From contig JALRCL010000626.1 of assembly GCA_023268575.1 (NCBI GenBank), forward strand, positions 1-9,448: a stretch of DNA of 9,448 nt. Direction: 5' to 3'. The translations under genes were made by a program, and so were the position numbers. The DNA comes from Patulibacter sp. (GTDB lineage Bacteria; Actinomycetota; Thermoleophilia; Solirubrobacterales; Solirubrobacteraceae). Below, piece by piece: positions 1-7,087 of this stretch (the first letter of the stretch is position 1; the number at the start of each line of letters is the position of its first letter). A model generated the notes under the pieces. It was not told the DNA's origin. It was given only the letters and a program-made list of their open reading frames with translations, and ran no database searches.

Positions 1-27
1 CAGCGCGGCTGAGCCTGCGTCCGCCGA

Positions 28-59
28 TCCTCGGGGCCCGCGGTGCCGGGTCCCGAGGA
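28..59. terminator. strong hairpin next to the tetR 3' end
   Basis: Arms at 28-40 and 47-59 pair over 13 positions around a 6-base loop. The single imperfection is a G-U wobble when read on the plus strand and an A-C mismatch on the minus strand. It lies 19 bases past the tetR stop codon. No T-tract follows on either strand, so this is a hairpin-only terminator candidate. Bases 1-12 read CAG CGC GGC TGA in frame 1 and could be the last codons of an upstream plus-strand gene. In that case the hairpin would sit between convergent genes and serve both. That upstream gene cannot be confirmed from 12 bases. Confidence 0.5.
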
Positions 60-78
60 CTCCGGCCGAGCGGCGAGC

Positions 79-717
79 TCAGGCGCGGGTCGCCGCCTCG
101 GCCGCGCGCAGCTGCGCGGGGTCGAGGCCGGCGAGCGCGGCGAGCCAGACGTGGGTGGCGAGCTCCAGCAGCGCGGGCTCGGACCAGTCGGGTCGGCGCC
201 CCAGCTCGCGGGCCAGCCCGTGGGCCATCCCGCTCATCGCCGCCGCGAGCTGCTCGGCGACCGCGCCGCTCGGCAGCCCCGCGGCCGCGAGCCGGGCGCG
301 GACGAGCTCGGTCACGCGCTGCAGCGCGCGTGCGCGGGCCTCGTCGACGATCGCCGCCGCGCGACCGGCGCCGGCGACGTCGGCCCGGAAGAGGACGGCG
401 AAGAGCGCGGGCCGGTGGCGCGCGAGCCCGAGGAACGTGCCGAGCACGGTGCGGATCGCCTCGTCGACGGGCAGCGCCTCGGCCTCGGCGTACCGCTCCC
501 ACAGCTCGGTCGTGAACTGGTCGCAGCACGCCGAGACGACCGCGTCGAAGAGCGCGTCCCGGCCGGCGAAGTGGTGGTAGAGCGTCCGCTTGGAGACGCC
601 GGCGGCGGCCGCGACCTGCTCCATCGACGCGTCGCGGACGCCGTGCTCGACGAACGCGCCGAGCATCGCCTCGAAGTCGAACGGCCGGCGGGGACGGGGC
701 GACGGGGCGGTCGTCAC
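79..717 (-). CDS. TetR/AcrR-family transcriptional repressor
   Basis: A 212-residue cytoplasmic DNA-binding regulator, the usual TetR length. Residues about 15-60 form the TetR_N domain. The helix-turn-helix is at about 34-53, with SMEQVAAAAGVSKRTLYHHF and then AGRDALFDAVV, which is the classic recognition helix and following helix. The rest is an all-helical ligand-binding and dimerisation half, as in TetR_C families; the ligand cannot be told. The frame stays open far upstream, but homology starts just after the GTG at 717-715, so I choose that start. It has no Shine-Dalgarno site. A CATGCT box ends 6 bases before the GTG, which suggests a leaderless transcript. The gene is divergent from the GH3 gene at 827, and an 18-bp perfect palindrome lies between them. 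I infer that it represses itself and the GH3 gene. Confidence 0.92.
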   Translation of the reverse strand: MTTAPSPRPRRPFDFEAMLGAFVEHGVRDASMEQVAAAAGVSKRTLYHHFAGRDALFDAVVSACCDQFTTELWERYAEAEALPVDEAIRTVLGTFLGLARHRPALFAVLFRADVAGAGRAAAIVDEARARALQRVTELVRARLAAAGLPSGAVAEQLAAAMSGMAHGLARELGRRPDWSEPALLELATHVWLAALAGLDPAQLRAAEAATRA

Positions 718-747
718 CGGTGGAGCATGCCACCCGCGGCGGCCGAC

Positions 748-765
748 TTGCACTCGCGAGTGCAA
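748..765. promoter_or_regulatory. 18-bp perfect palindrome, probable TetR operator
   Basis: TTGCACTCGCGAGTGCAA equals its own reverse complement over all 18 bases; the flanking pair (747, 766) does not match. It lies in the 109-bp gap between the divergent tetR and GH3 start codons. Length and symmetry fit the site of a TetR dimer. On the plus strand it contains the only reasonable -35 for the GH3 gene. On the minus strand it covers the expected -35 position of tetR. A bound repressor should therefore block both promoters. Confidence 0.75.
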
Positions 766-777
766 CTGGACTACGGT
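748..777 (+). promoter_or_regulatory. candidate promoter of the GH3 gene
   Basis: A -35-like TTGCAC at 748-753 and a -10-like TACGGT (TANNNT type) at 772-777 are 18 bases apart. Initiation would be near 784, giving a leader of about 43 bases. The leader holds a Shine-Dalgarno GGAGG at 817-821, five bases before the ATG. The -35 is embedded in the palindrome. The match to consensus is moderate. Confidence 0.4.
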
Positions 778-826
778 GGCCCCGGGTGCACGGCGCAGGG
801 CCGTGCGGTGGAGGGCGGAGGCGGGG

Positions 827-3325
827 ATGCAGGAGAGGACGCGGCGCGCCGGTCGACGGCGTGCGTGGGGACGGACGGCGCTGGCCCTCGGCGTGCTGCT
901 CGCCCTGCCGGCGACGGCGGGCGCCGACGGCCGCTGCGGCGACCCGGCGCAGCGCCCCTGGTGCGACGCCTCGCGCACGCCCGAGCAGCGGACCGCCCTC
1001 CTGCTGCGCGCGATGACGATCGACGAGAAGGTCGGCCTCATGGCCGGCGATCAGCTCGCGAGCGCCGAGGCGACCGGCGTCAGCGACGGGGTGCCGCGCC
1101 TCGGGATCCCGCGGATGCGCCACTCCGACGGGCCGTTCGGGCCGCGCGTCGGGCGCGCCACCGCCATGCCGGGGCCGCTCGCGCTCGCCGCGTCGTTCGA
1201 TCCGGCGCTCGCCGCCGAGAACGGCGCGGTGATCGGCTCCGAGGTCCGGCACAAGGGCAGCGACCTCGTCTACGCCCCGACCGTCGAGCCGATGCGCACG
1301 CCGCTGGCCGGCCGCGCGTTCGAGGGCTACGGCGAGGACCCGTACCTCGCCGCCGAGACGGCCGTCGGCTGGATCCGGGGCGCCCAGGGCCAGGGCGTGA
1401 TCGCCACCGTCAAGCACTTCGCGCCGAACAGCCAGGAGGGCGAGGGCGGCCTGCCGCCCCTGACCGGGATCGAGGGCAGCCGGGGGCTCGTCGACGCCCG
1501 GATCGACGAGCGGACGCTCCACGAGATCTACCTCCCGCCGTTCGAGGCCGCCGTCCGACGCGCCGGCGTCGGGGCGGTGATGTGCGCCTACAACAGCCTC
1601 AACGGGCAGTTCGCGTGCGAGAACCGCCGGCTGCTCCAGCACGTCCTGCGCGACACCTGGGGCTTCGGCGGCTTCGTCGTCTCGGACTACTACGCCGCGA
1701 TGAAGAGCACCGCCGCGTCGGTCAACGCCGGCACGGACCAGGAGATGCCGTTCGGCCTGCTCTACGGGCCGCTGCTCCTGCGCGCCGCGCTGGCGACCGG
1801 GCAGATCAGCGAGGCCACGGTCGATCGGCGCGTCGGGGCGATCCTGCGCACGATGCTCCGCTTCGGGGTCTTCGACCGTCCGGCCTTCCGTGCCGACGAC
1901 GGCGCGATCGACCGGTCCGCGCACGCCGCCGTCGCCCGCCGCACCGCCGAGCAGGGCACGGTGCTGCTGCAGAACCGGGGCGCGGCGCTGCCGCTGCCCG
2001 ACCGCCCCGGGTCGCTGGCGGTGATCGGCGAGGTCGCCACGCGCTACAAGGGCGGCGGTGGCTCGTCGAACGTCCAGCCCTTCGCGTTCCGCGATCCGCT
2101 CGCGGCGATCCGCGCCCGCGCCGGGGGCGCGCGCGTCCGGTACGACCCGGGTCGCGACCCCGCGGCGGCGGCCGCGGCGGCGCGGGGCACCGACGCCGCG
2201 ATCGTCTTCGTCGAGGACTACGCCAGCGAGGGCACGGACAAGCCGTGCCTCGCGCTGCGCTGCGCGCCGCTGGACCCCGTCAGCGGGCGACCGCTCGGCC
2301 AGATCGGCCTGACCGACCCCGACGCGGTCGTCGACGCCGTCGCCCGGGCGAACCCGCGGACGATCGTCGTGCTGGAGACGGGCGGCCCGGTGCTCGCGCC
2401 ATGGGCGGACCGCGTCGGCGCGGTGCTCGAGGCCTGGTACCCGGGTCAGGAGGCCGGACCGGCGATCGCCCGCGTCCTCTTCGGCGACGTGGATCCCGGC
2501 GGTCGCCTGCCGGTGACCTTCCCCGCGCGGGACGGCGACTGGCCGACCGCGCGCGACCGTCGCCAGTACCCCGGCGTGCTGCTGCGCGCGGAGTACTCCG
2601 AGGGCCGGCGGATCGGCTACCGCCACTACGATGCGCTCGGGATCGCCCCGCGGTGGCCGTTCGGCCACGGCCTCTCCTACGCGCGCTTCGCGCTGGAGGA
2701 CCTGCGTCGCGAGCCGGGTCCCGCGCTCGTGCTCAGCGCGCGGGTGACGAACGTCGGGACGCGGCCCGGGACGGCGGTCCCCCAGCTCTACCTCGGACGG
2801 CCGAGCACCGGACCCGACGACGCGCCGCGGGCGCTCGCCGGCGTCGCGAAGGTGCAGCTGGCCCCAGGGGCGTCGACCCGGGTCCGCTTCCCCCTCGACG
2901 ACCGCGCGTTCTCGACCTGGGACGTGCAGGGCGAGCGCTGGCGGGTCGTCCCGGGCTGCCACCGGGTGCAGGTCGGGAGCTCGTCGCGCGACCTGCCGCT
3001 GTCGGGCGGGATCGGGCGCGACGCCGCCTGCGCGGACGAGGTGCCGCTCGCGGAGGTCGCCCGCTGCCGGGCCCGGCGCACGGTGACGATCGCGCTGCCG
3101 CGGGGCCTCCGCCGGGCACGGGTGACCTACGGCGGGCGGCGAGCGAGCGTGCGTCGCATCCGCGGCCGACTGCGCGCGCGGATCGCCCTCGGCCGCGTGC
3201 CCGCCGGGCGGGTGGTGGTGCGGATCCGCGGACGCGACGCCCGGGGCCGCGCGGTGCGCGCCACCCGCGTGCTGCGGACCTGCGCGGTCAGCGCCGGACG
3301 CCCGGCGACGCGAGCGCGTCGGTGA
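827..3325 (+). CDS. secreted glycoside hydrolase family 3 beta-glycosidase
   Basis: An 832-residue exported GH3 enzyme that should remove terminal beta-linked sugars (beta-glucosidase or beta-xylosidase type) from oligosaccharides with retention of configuration. Residues 1-33 are a signal peptide: Arg-rich start, hydrophobic core, AGA cleavage site. GH3 N-terminal barrel motifs are SDGPFG (Asp101), GRAFEGYGEDP near 162-172, KHF at 196-198, and VVSDYY with Asp287 as nucleophile. In the C-terminal domain, Glu468 in ASEGTDK is the likely acid/base, followed by YPGQEAG and GGRLPVTFP. A fibronectin III-like domain covers about 634-726. Beyond it is an Arg-rich Ig-like tail of about 105 residues ending in a Cys-containing strand, a style seen in Solirubrobacterales secreted proteins. 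The ATG at 827 is chosen for its GGAGG and signal peptide. Substrate cannot be read from the sequence. The 3' end overlaps the MocR gene by 38 bases. Confidence 0.95.
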   Translation: MQERTRRAGRRRAWGRTALALGVLLALPATAGADGRCGDPAQRPWCDASRTPEQRTALLLRAMTIDEKVGLMAGDQLASAEATGVSDGVPRLGIPRMRHSDGPFGPRVGRATAMPGPLALAASFDPALAAENGAVIGSEVRHKGSDLVYAPTVEPMRTPLAGRAFEGYGEDPYLAAETAVGWIRGAQGQGVIATVKHFAPNSQEGEGGLPPLTGIEGSRGLVDARIDERTLHEIYLPPFEAAVRRAGVGAVMCAYNSLNGQFACENRRLLQHVLRDTWGFGGFVVSDYYAAMKSTAASVNAGTDQEMPFGLLYGPLLLRAALATGQISEATVDRRVGAILRTMLRFGVFDRPAFRADDGAIDRSAHAAVARRTAEQGTVLLQNRGAALPLPDRPGSLAVIGEVATRYKGGGGSSNVQPFAFRDPLAAIRARAGGARVRYDPGRDPAAAAAAARGTDAAIVFVEDYASEGTDKPCLALRCAPLDPVSGRPLGQIGLTDPDAVVDAVARANPRTIVVLETGGPVLAPWADRVGAVLEAWYPGQEAGPAIARVLFGDVDPGGRLPVTFPARDGDWPTARDRRQYPGVLLRAEYSEGRRIGYRHYDALGIAPRWPFGHGLSYARFALEDLRREPGPALVLSARVTNVGTRPGTAVPQLYLGRPSTGPDDAPRALAGVAKVQLAPGASTRVRFPLDDRAFSTWDVQGERWRVVPGCHRVQVGSSSRDLPLSGGIGRDAACADEVPLAEVARCRARRTVTIALPRGLRRARVTYGGRRASVRRIRGRLRARIALGRVPAGRVVVRIRGRDARGRAVRATRVLRTCAVSAGRPATRARR

Positions 3326-4706
3326 GCCGGCGGATCGCCTCGTCGAGCGCGGAGGGCGTCAGCGACGCGTAGCCCAGGACGAACGCGCGGTCCCGGACGC
3401 CGTAGACGGCGACCTCGCGCGCCGCGCACGCGGCCTCGAGCGCCGCCGGGTCGACCGCGTGGGGCAGCTCGAGCGTGAGGTGCAGCCCCGCCGCCACCCC
3501 GAGCGGGCGCGCGCCGGGCAGGTGGCGGTGCAGCGCGGCGACGACGGCGTCGCGCCGCTCGCGGTGGCGGCGGCGCAGCGCGCGCAGATGGCGGTCGTAG
3601 GTGCCGCGCTCGAGCATCCGGGCGAGGGTCAGCTGGCTCAGGACGTCCGTGCCCATGTCGTCGTGGGCCTTCTCCACGCGCACCGCTTCCAGCAGCGCGT
3701 CGGGCAGCACGAGCCAGCCGAGCCGCAGGCCGGGGGCGAGGCTCTTGGACGCCGACCCGAGGTACGCCGTGCGGTCCGGCGCGAGCCGCTGCACCGCCGC
3801 GAGCGGCGCGCGGTCGTAGCGGAACTCCGCGTCGTAGTCGTCCTCGATGACGAGCCCGCCGTCGTGGGCCCAGCGCGCGAGCGCCGTGCGCCGCTCCTGC
3901 GACAGCGCGACCCCGGTGGGCATCTGGTGGGCCGGGGTCAGCAGGCAGGTGCCGCCCGGCGGCAGCTCCGCTACCCGCAGGCCCTCCGCGTCGACCGCCA
4001 CGGGCCGCAGGCGCGCGCCGGCGTGCGCGAGCAGCTCGCGGTGCGCGGGCAGGCTCGGGTCCTCGACGACGAGCTCCCGCCGGCCGGTGCGGGCGAGGGC
4101 CCGGGCGAGGAGCGCGAGCCCCTGCGCGGCGCCGGACAGGACGACGACGCGGTCCGGCGTGGCGACGACGCCCCGAGCCCGTGCGAGGTACGCGACGAGC
4201 GCCGCGCGCAGCTCCGGGGCGCCGGTCGGGTCGGGGTACCCGAGGCGCCGGTCGGGGACCTCGCGCAGCACGTCGCGCAGCGCGGCGAGCCACGCGGACC
4301 GCGGGAAGGCGCCGAGGTCGGGGTGGCCCGGGAACAGGTCGTAGCGCAGGTCGTGCCGGCCGCCGACGGCGGAGCGGTCGGTCGCCGCCGGCGGGGGCGC
4401 GACGCGCGCCCCCGGTGCCTGGACGTCCGCCACGCGGGTCCCGGCGCCGGGACGGGCGACGAGCATCCCCTCGGCGGTCAGCTGGGCGTAGGCCTCGACG
4501 ACGAGCCGTCGCGAGACGCCGAGGTCGCGGGCCATCGCGCGGCTCGAGGGCAGCGCCCCGCCGGCGGGCAGGCGGCCGTCGGCGACCGCGTCGCGCAGCC
4601 CCGCTTCGAGCTGCGTGCGCAGCGGCGCGGCGGCGGTCCGGTCCAGCGGCAGGAGCAGCTCGGGACCGCTCGGGGCGCCGCCACGACTGGTCCCCGATTC
4701 CGGCAT
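3288..4706 (-). CDS. MocR-family (GntR + aminotransferase fold) regulator
   Basis: A 472-residue PLP-dependent regulator of the MocR/PdxR/GabR type. Residues about 20-90 are a GntR winged helix: ALPSSRAMARDLGVSRRLVV, then EAYAQLTAEGMLVARPGAGT. A linker of about 30 residues follows. An aminotransferase class I fold runs from about 120 to 470, with YPDPTGAPELR, the PLP-ring motif EDDYDAEFRYD (288-298) and the Schiff-base lysine K321 in GSASKSLAPGLRLGW. All cofactor-binding landmarks are present, so it should bind PLP. The ATG at 4706 fits the usual MocR length. It is divergent, by 47 bases, from the membrane protein/epimerase operon, and MocR proteins usually control the divergent neighbour. 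GabR (GABA use) and PdxR (PLP synthesis) are the known models, but no such enzymes lie next door, so its effector is unknown. Confidence 0.93.
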   Translation of the reverse strand: MPESGTSRGGAPSGPELLLPLDRTAAAPLRTQLEAGLRDAVADGRLPAGGALPSSRAMARDLGVSRRLVVEAYAQLTAEGMLVARPGAGTRVADVQAPGARVAPPPAATDRSAVGGRHDLRYDLFPGHPDLGAFPRSAWLAALRDVLREVPDRRLGYPDPTGAPELRAALVAYLARARGVVATPDRVVVLSGAAQGLALLARALARTGRRELVVEDPSLPAHRELLAHAGARLRPVAVDAEGLRVAELPPGGTCLLTPAHQMPTGVALSQERRTALARWAHDGGLVIEDDYDAEFRYDRAPLAAVQRLAPDRTAYLGSASKSLAPGLRLGWLVLPDALLEAVRVEKAHDDMGTDVLSQLTLARMLERGTYDRHLRALRRRHRERRDAVVAALHRHLPGARPLGVAAGLHLTLELPHAVDPAALEAACAAREVAVYGVRDRAFVLGYASLTPSALDEAIRRLTDALASPGVRR

Positions 4707-4717
4707 CGAAGTGGATC

Positions 4718-4746
4718 TTGCCAGGGGACCGGACTGCTCCTAGCGT
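4718..4746 (+). promoter_or_regulatory. promoter of the membrane protein/epimerase operon, leaderless type
   Basis: TTGCCA at 4718-4723 and TAGCGT at 4741-4746 are separated by exactly 17 bases, the best promoter match in the window. The -10 box ends 7 bases before the ATG at 4754, so initiation should fall on or next to the start codon. No Shine-Dalgarno sequence precedes that ATG. A leaderless mRNA is common in actinobacteria and is the natural reading. Confidence 0.6.
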
Positions 4747-4753
4747 GGCGCGC

Positions 4754-5167
4754 ATGGCCTCCGCTCCCCTCCGCGCGCTCCGCCAACCGGCGGCCGTGCC
4801 GCTCGGCGTCGGCGCCCTCGCCGCCACGCACCTCGTCCTCGGCGCGTGGATCGGCTTCTGGCCTCGGTCGTTCTTCGACGACGGCCTCGGGGGCTTCGGG
4901 GCCTACAACGCGCACTACCTCGGCGACGCCGCCGCGTTCCACGCGGGGATCGGCGTCGCCCTGCTGGCGGCCCTTCGCTGGCCGGCGCTGCGGGCCGGCA
5001 CCCTTGCGGCGGCCGCCGCGACGCTGGGGCTGCACGCGGTGAACCACTGGCTCGACGTGGGGGAGGCGCACCGCGACGCCGTCGGGATCCTCGACGGCGC
5101 GAGCCTCACCCTCCTGGCGGCGCTCGCGCTCGCGCTCACGACGACGGCGGCGGGGGAGCGGTCGTGA
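4754..5167 (+). CDS. small four-helix membrane protein, unknown function
   Basis: A 137-residue integral membrane protein with about four hydrophobic segments: residues about 13-33, 53-72, 77-93 and 110-130. The first helix is followed by FWPRSFFDDGLGGFGAYNAH, and the third is followed by an HAVNHWLDVGEAHRD loop. The PRSFYDDFPGFG-like motif recurs in many unnamed actinobacterial membrane proteins, as far as I recall; no activity is known to me. It is the first gene of a two-gene operon, apparently translated from a leaderless start, and its TGA overlaps the GTG of the epimerase gene. The MocR regulator is divergent and close. Co-transcription with an SDR protein and the small His/Asp-bearing loops hint at a redox or lipid-related role, but this is only a guess. 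Confidence 0.85.
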   Translation: MASAPLRALRQPAAVPLGVGALAATHLVLGAWIGFWPRSFFDDGLGGFGAYNAHYLGDAAAFHAGIGVALLAALRWPALRAGTLAAAAATLGLHAVNHWLDVGEAHRDAVGILDGASLTLLAALALALTTTAAGERS

Positions 5168-6117
5168 GGGTCCTGCTCGCCGGCGCCACCGGGGCCGTCG
5201 GCCGCCCGCTCGTCCCGCTCCTGCGCGCCGCCGGGCACGACGTCGTCGGCCTCACGCGGCGGGCCGACCGGCTGCCGGCGCTCGCCGCCGCCGGGGCGCA
5301 GGGTCGGGTCGTCGATGCGTTCGACGCCGCGGCGGTCGACGCGGTCGTCGCCGACGTGCAGCCCGACGCGGTGATCGACCAGCTCACCGCCCTGCCGCAG
5401 CGCTACGACCCCCGCCGGCTCGACGACTTCTACGGCGCCACGAACCGCCTGCGCCGCGACGGCACGGCGGCCCTGCTCGCCGCCGCCGAGGCGCACGGGG
5501 TCCGCCGCTACGTCCTGCAGTCGATCTCGTTCCTCACCGCCCCGGAGGGCCCGGACGTCCTGGACGAGGACGCGCGCCCGTGGACGGACGCACCGGCGGC
5601 GCCGGCGGCGGAGATGGTCCGGATCCTCACCGACAACGAGGCGCGCGTCACCGGCAGCGCGCACCTCACGGGGCTCGCGCTGCGGTTCGGGTTCTTCTAC
5701 GGCCCGGGGACGTATCTCGCCTCGGACGGCTCGATGGCCGACGACGTCCGGGCCCGCCGGATGCCGCTCGTCGGCGGGGGCGCCGGACGGTGGTCGCTCG
5801 TCCACGTCTTCGACGCCGCGCGGGCGACGGTCGCCGCGCTCGAGCGCGGGGGACCCGGCGTCTACAACGTCGTCGACGACGATCCCGCGCCGATGCGCGA
5901 GTGGCTGCCGGCGCTGGCCGCCGCGCTGGGCGCGAAGCCGCCGCGGCGGGTGCCGGCGTGGCTGGCGCGCCTGCTCGTCGGCGAGCTCCCGGTCCACCAG
6001 GCGACGGCCGCTCGCGGCGCGTCGAACGCGCGGGCGCGCGCCGAGCTCGGCTGGGTCCCGGCGGTGGCCAGCTGGCGCACCGGGTTCGCGGAGCACCGCG
6101 ACGGCGACCCCGCCTGA
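5164..6117 (+). CDS. NAD(P)-dependent epimerase/dehydratase-like SDR protein
   Basis: A 317-residue extended short-chain dehydrogenase fold. The N-terminus RVLLAGATGAVGRPLVPLL carries the Rossmann motif GATGAVG (7-13). Further SDR landmarks follow: YVLQSISFL near 118-127, LALRFGFFYGPGTY, the VHVFDAARA segment, and VYNVVDDDPAPMREWLPALAAALG in the substrate-side domain. The catalytic YxxxK is not visible where expected, after PWTDAPAAPAAEM, so it may be an atypical SDR with altered chemistry or only a cofactor-binding role. The GTG start at 5164 overlaps the upstream stop (GTGA), and GGGGGAG at 5152-5158 is five bases before it, so translation is coupled to the membrane protein. The substrate is unknown. 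Upstream MocR control is inferred from position. Confidence 0.9.
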   Translation: MRVLLAGATGAVGRPLVPLLRAAGHDVVGLTRRADRLPALAAAGAQGRVVDAFDAAAVDAVVADVQPDAVIDQLTALPQRYDPRRLDDFYGATNRLRRDGTAALLAAAEAHGVRRYVLQSISFLTAPEGPDVLDEDARPWTDAPAAPAAEMVRILTDNEARVTGSAHLTGLALRFGFFYGPGTYLASDGSMADDVRARRMPLVGGGAGRWSLVHVFDAARATVAALERGGPGVYNVVDDDPAPMREWLPALAAALGAKPPRRVPAWLARLLVGELPVHQATAARGASNARARAELGWVPAVASWRTGFAEHRDGDPA

Positions 6118-6119
6118 GG

Positions 6120-6171
6120 CCGGGTCCGCCGACCCTCCGGACGCCTCGCGGCCGATGGCCGGTGGACCCGG
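6120..6171 (+). terminator. possible terminator after the epimerase operon
   Basis: Arms at 6120-6130 and 6161-6171 pair over 11 positions with one G-U, starting two bases after the epimerase stop. The 30-base apex contains a small GGCC/GGCC hairpin of its own. There is no T-tract. The remaining bases up to 6284 show no gene and no other clear structure. Confidence 0.35.
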
Positions 6172-6284
6172 GCCGAGCTGGCCGCACGTCGCCGGGCAGC
6201 CGCGCGTCGCGTACTCGTGGCCGCGCCGGACGACGGCCGGCCCGTGACTGCGGGGTTCGCGACGCGGTGCGCCATGCTCGACCC

Positions 6285-6575
6285 ATGGCCACCGCACGCT
6301 GGAACGGCACGACGATCGCCCAGAGCGACGACACGGTCGTCATCGAGGGCAACCACTACTTCCCGCGCGACGCCGTCCGCCCGGACGTCGTCCTGCGCGA
6401 CTCGACGACCTCCTCGTTCTGCCCGTGGAAGGGCACCGCGTCCTACCACTCGATCGAGGTCGACGGGCAGGTGAACGAGGACGCCGCCTGGTTCTACCCG
6501 GAGCCGAAGGACGCTGCGGCCGAGATCCGCGACCGGCTCGCGTTCTGGCACGGCGTCGAGGTCACCGACGACTGA
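6285..6575 (+). CDS. DUF427 domain protein
   Basis: A 96-residue soluble, beta-rich protein that is a complete single DUF427 domain. Family signatures are ARWNGTTIAQSDDTVVIEGN at the start, YFPRDAV, the central SSFCPWKGTASYHSIEVDG and NEDAAWFYPEPKDAAAEI with a final FWHGVEV. The domain is widespread in bacteria and fungi and no reaction is established, so no function is assigned. The ATG at 6285 starts exactly at the domain. An upstream ATG at 6274 is out of frame. No Shine-Dalgarno site is present. CATGCT at 6273-6278, six bases before the ATG, matches the arrangement at tetR and suggests a leaderless start. It is convergent with the Rho_N protein gene. Confidence 0.93.
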   Translation: MATARWNGTTIAQSDDTVVIEGNHYFPRDAVRPDVVLRDSTTSSFCPWKGTASYHSIEVDGQVNEDAAWFYPEPKDAAAEIRDRLAFWHGVEVTDD

Positions 6576-6650
6576 CCTGCGCCCCGGCCTGCCTGCGTGC
6601 CCTCGGTGTCGGACGGTGCGCCGGCGCGCGGCCGTGGCGGCCCCGGACCC

Positions 6651-6678
6651 CGCGCGACGGCCACGTGGCCGCCGCGCG
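6651..6678. terminator. bidirectional hairpin between convergent genes
   Basis: CGGCCACGTGGCCG at 6658-6671 is a perfect 14-base palindrome. It is extended by CGCGCG on both sides (6651-6656 and 6673-6678) with one A-C mismatch. The stem is very stable and lies between the stops of the DUF427 gene (6575) and the Rho_N gene (6709). The position fits a shared terminator, although no T-tract is present on either strand. The CACGTG core could alternatively be a protein site. Confidence 0.5.
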
Positions 6679-6708
6679 AGAGGGGTCGGGAGCACTCGAC
6701 CGGAGCGA

Positions 6709-7056
6709 TCAGCCGGACTTCTTGCCGGCGATCGCGTGCTGCAACTCGTCCTTCGTCATCGAGGACCGTCCCTCCACGCCGAGGTTCTTCGCCTCGTTGT
6801 AGAGCTGGTCCTTCGTCCGGCCCTTCGGCCGGTTCGTCCCCGACCGCTGGCCGCCGCGCTCGCCCGAGCTCTTGTCCTGCGTCGACGTCGTCGACGCGGT
6901 CTCGCTCTCGCCGTGGCGGGCGCGTTCCTTGTTGACGACGCGCGCCGCGATCTCCTCGGCGCGCGACGCGCTCCGGCCCTCGTCGAGCTGGGACTCCTTG
7001 ACGTGCTCGTACTGGCGGGCGCGCTTCGAGCCCGGCTTCACACCGCGCGGCGGCAT
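6709..7056 (-). CDS. small basic Rho_N-domain protein ('plasmid stabilisation'-like)
   Basis: A 115-residue, highly charged protein. The N-terminal half (MPPRGVKPGSKRARQYEHVK, then SRAEEIAARVVNKERARHGE at 31-50) is the conserved part of small actinobacterial and proteobacterial proteins often labelled 'plasmid stabilisation protein'. Residues 51-78 are a Ser/Thr/Gly-rich linker. Residues 80-110 (RTKDQLYNEAKNLGVEGRSS, then MTKDELQHAIA) form a Rho termination factor N-terminal-like (SAP-like) helical motif, and the tail is KKSG. It is probably a nucleic-acid-binding accessory protein; the 'plasmid' label is not functional evidence. The ATG at 7056 has a perfect GGAGGA (7066-7061) at good spacing. 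A general-stress-type promoter lies upstream, so I infer expression under stress or stationary phase. Confidence 0.88.
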   Translation of the reverse strand: MPPRGVKPGSKRARQYEHVKESQLDEGRSASRAEEIAARVVNKERARHGESETASTTSTQDKSSGERGGQRSGTNRPKGRTKDQLYNEAKNLGVEGRSSMTKDELQHAIAGKKSG

Positions 7057-7087
7057 GGGATCCTCCGTGGTCGGGGTCGCCGGTCGG

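Noticed and set aside
748..765. CIRCE (HrcA) element resemblance: GCACTC/GAGTGC arms
   Set aside because: CIRCE has nine bases between its arms and TTAGCACTC half-sites. Here the arms adjoin directly and no chaperone gene follows.
718..1041. N-terminal extension of the TetR frame to 1041
   Set aside because: It is antisense to the GH3 signal peptide region, and TetR homology begins just after the GTG at 717.
43..3372. Open frame of 1109 codons on the plus strand
   Set aside because: It is a GC-driven shadow of tetR and GH3: low-complexity Arg/Ala/Pro product with no domain, whereas the other frames hold recognisable families.
3127..4827. 566-codon minus-strand frame over the MocR gene
   Set aside because: Arg/Ala/Pro-rich shadow; the MocR frame has complete wHTH and PLP motifs.
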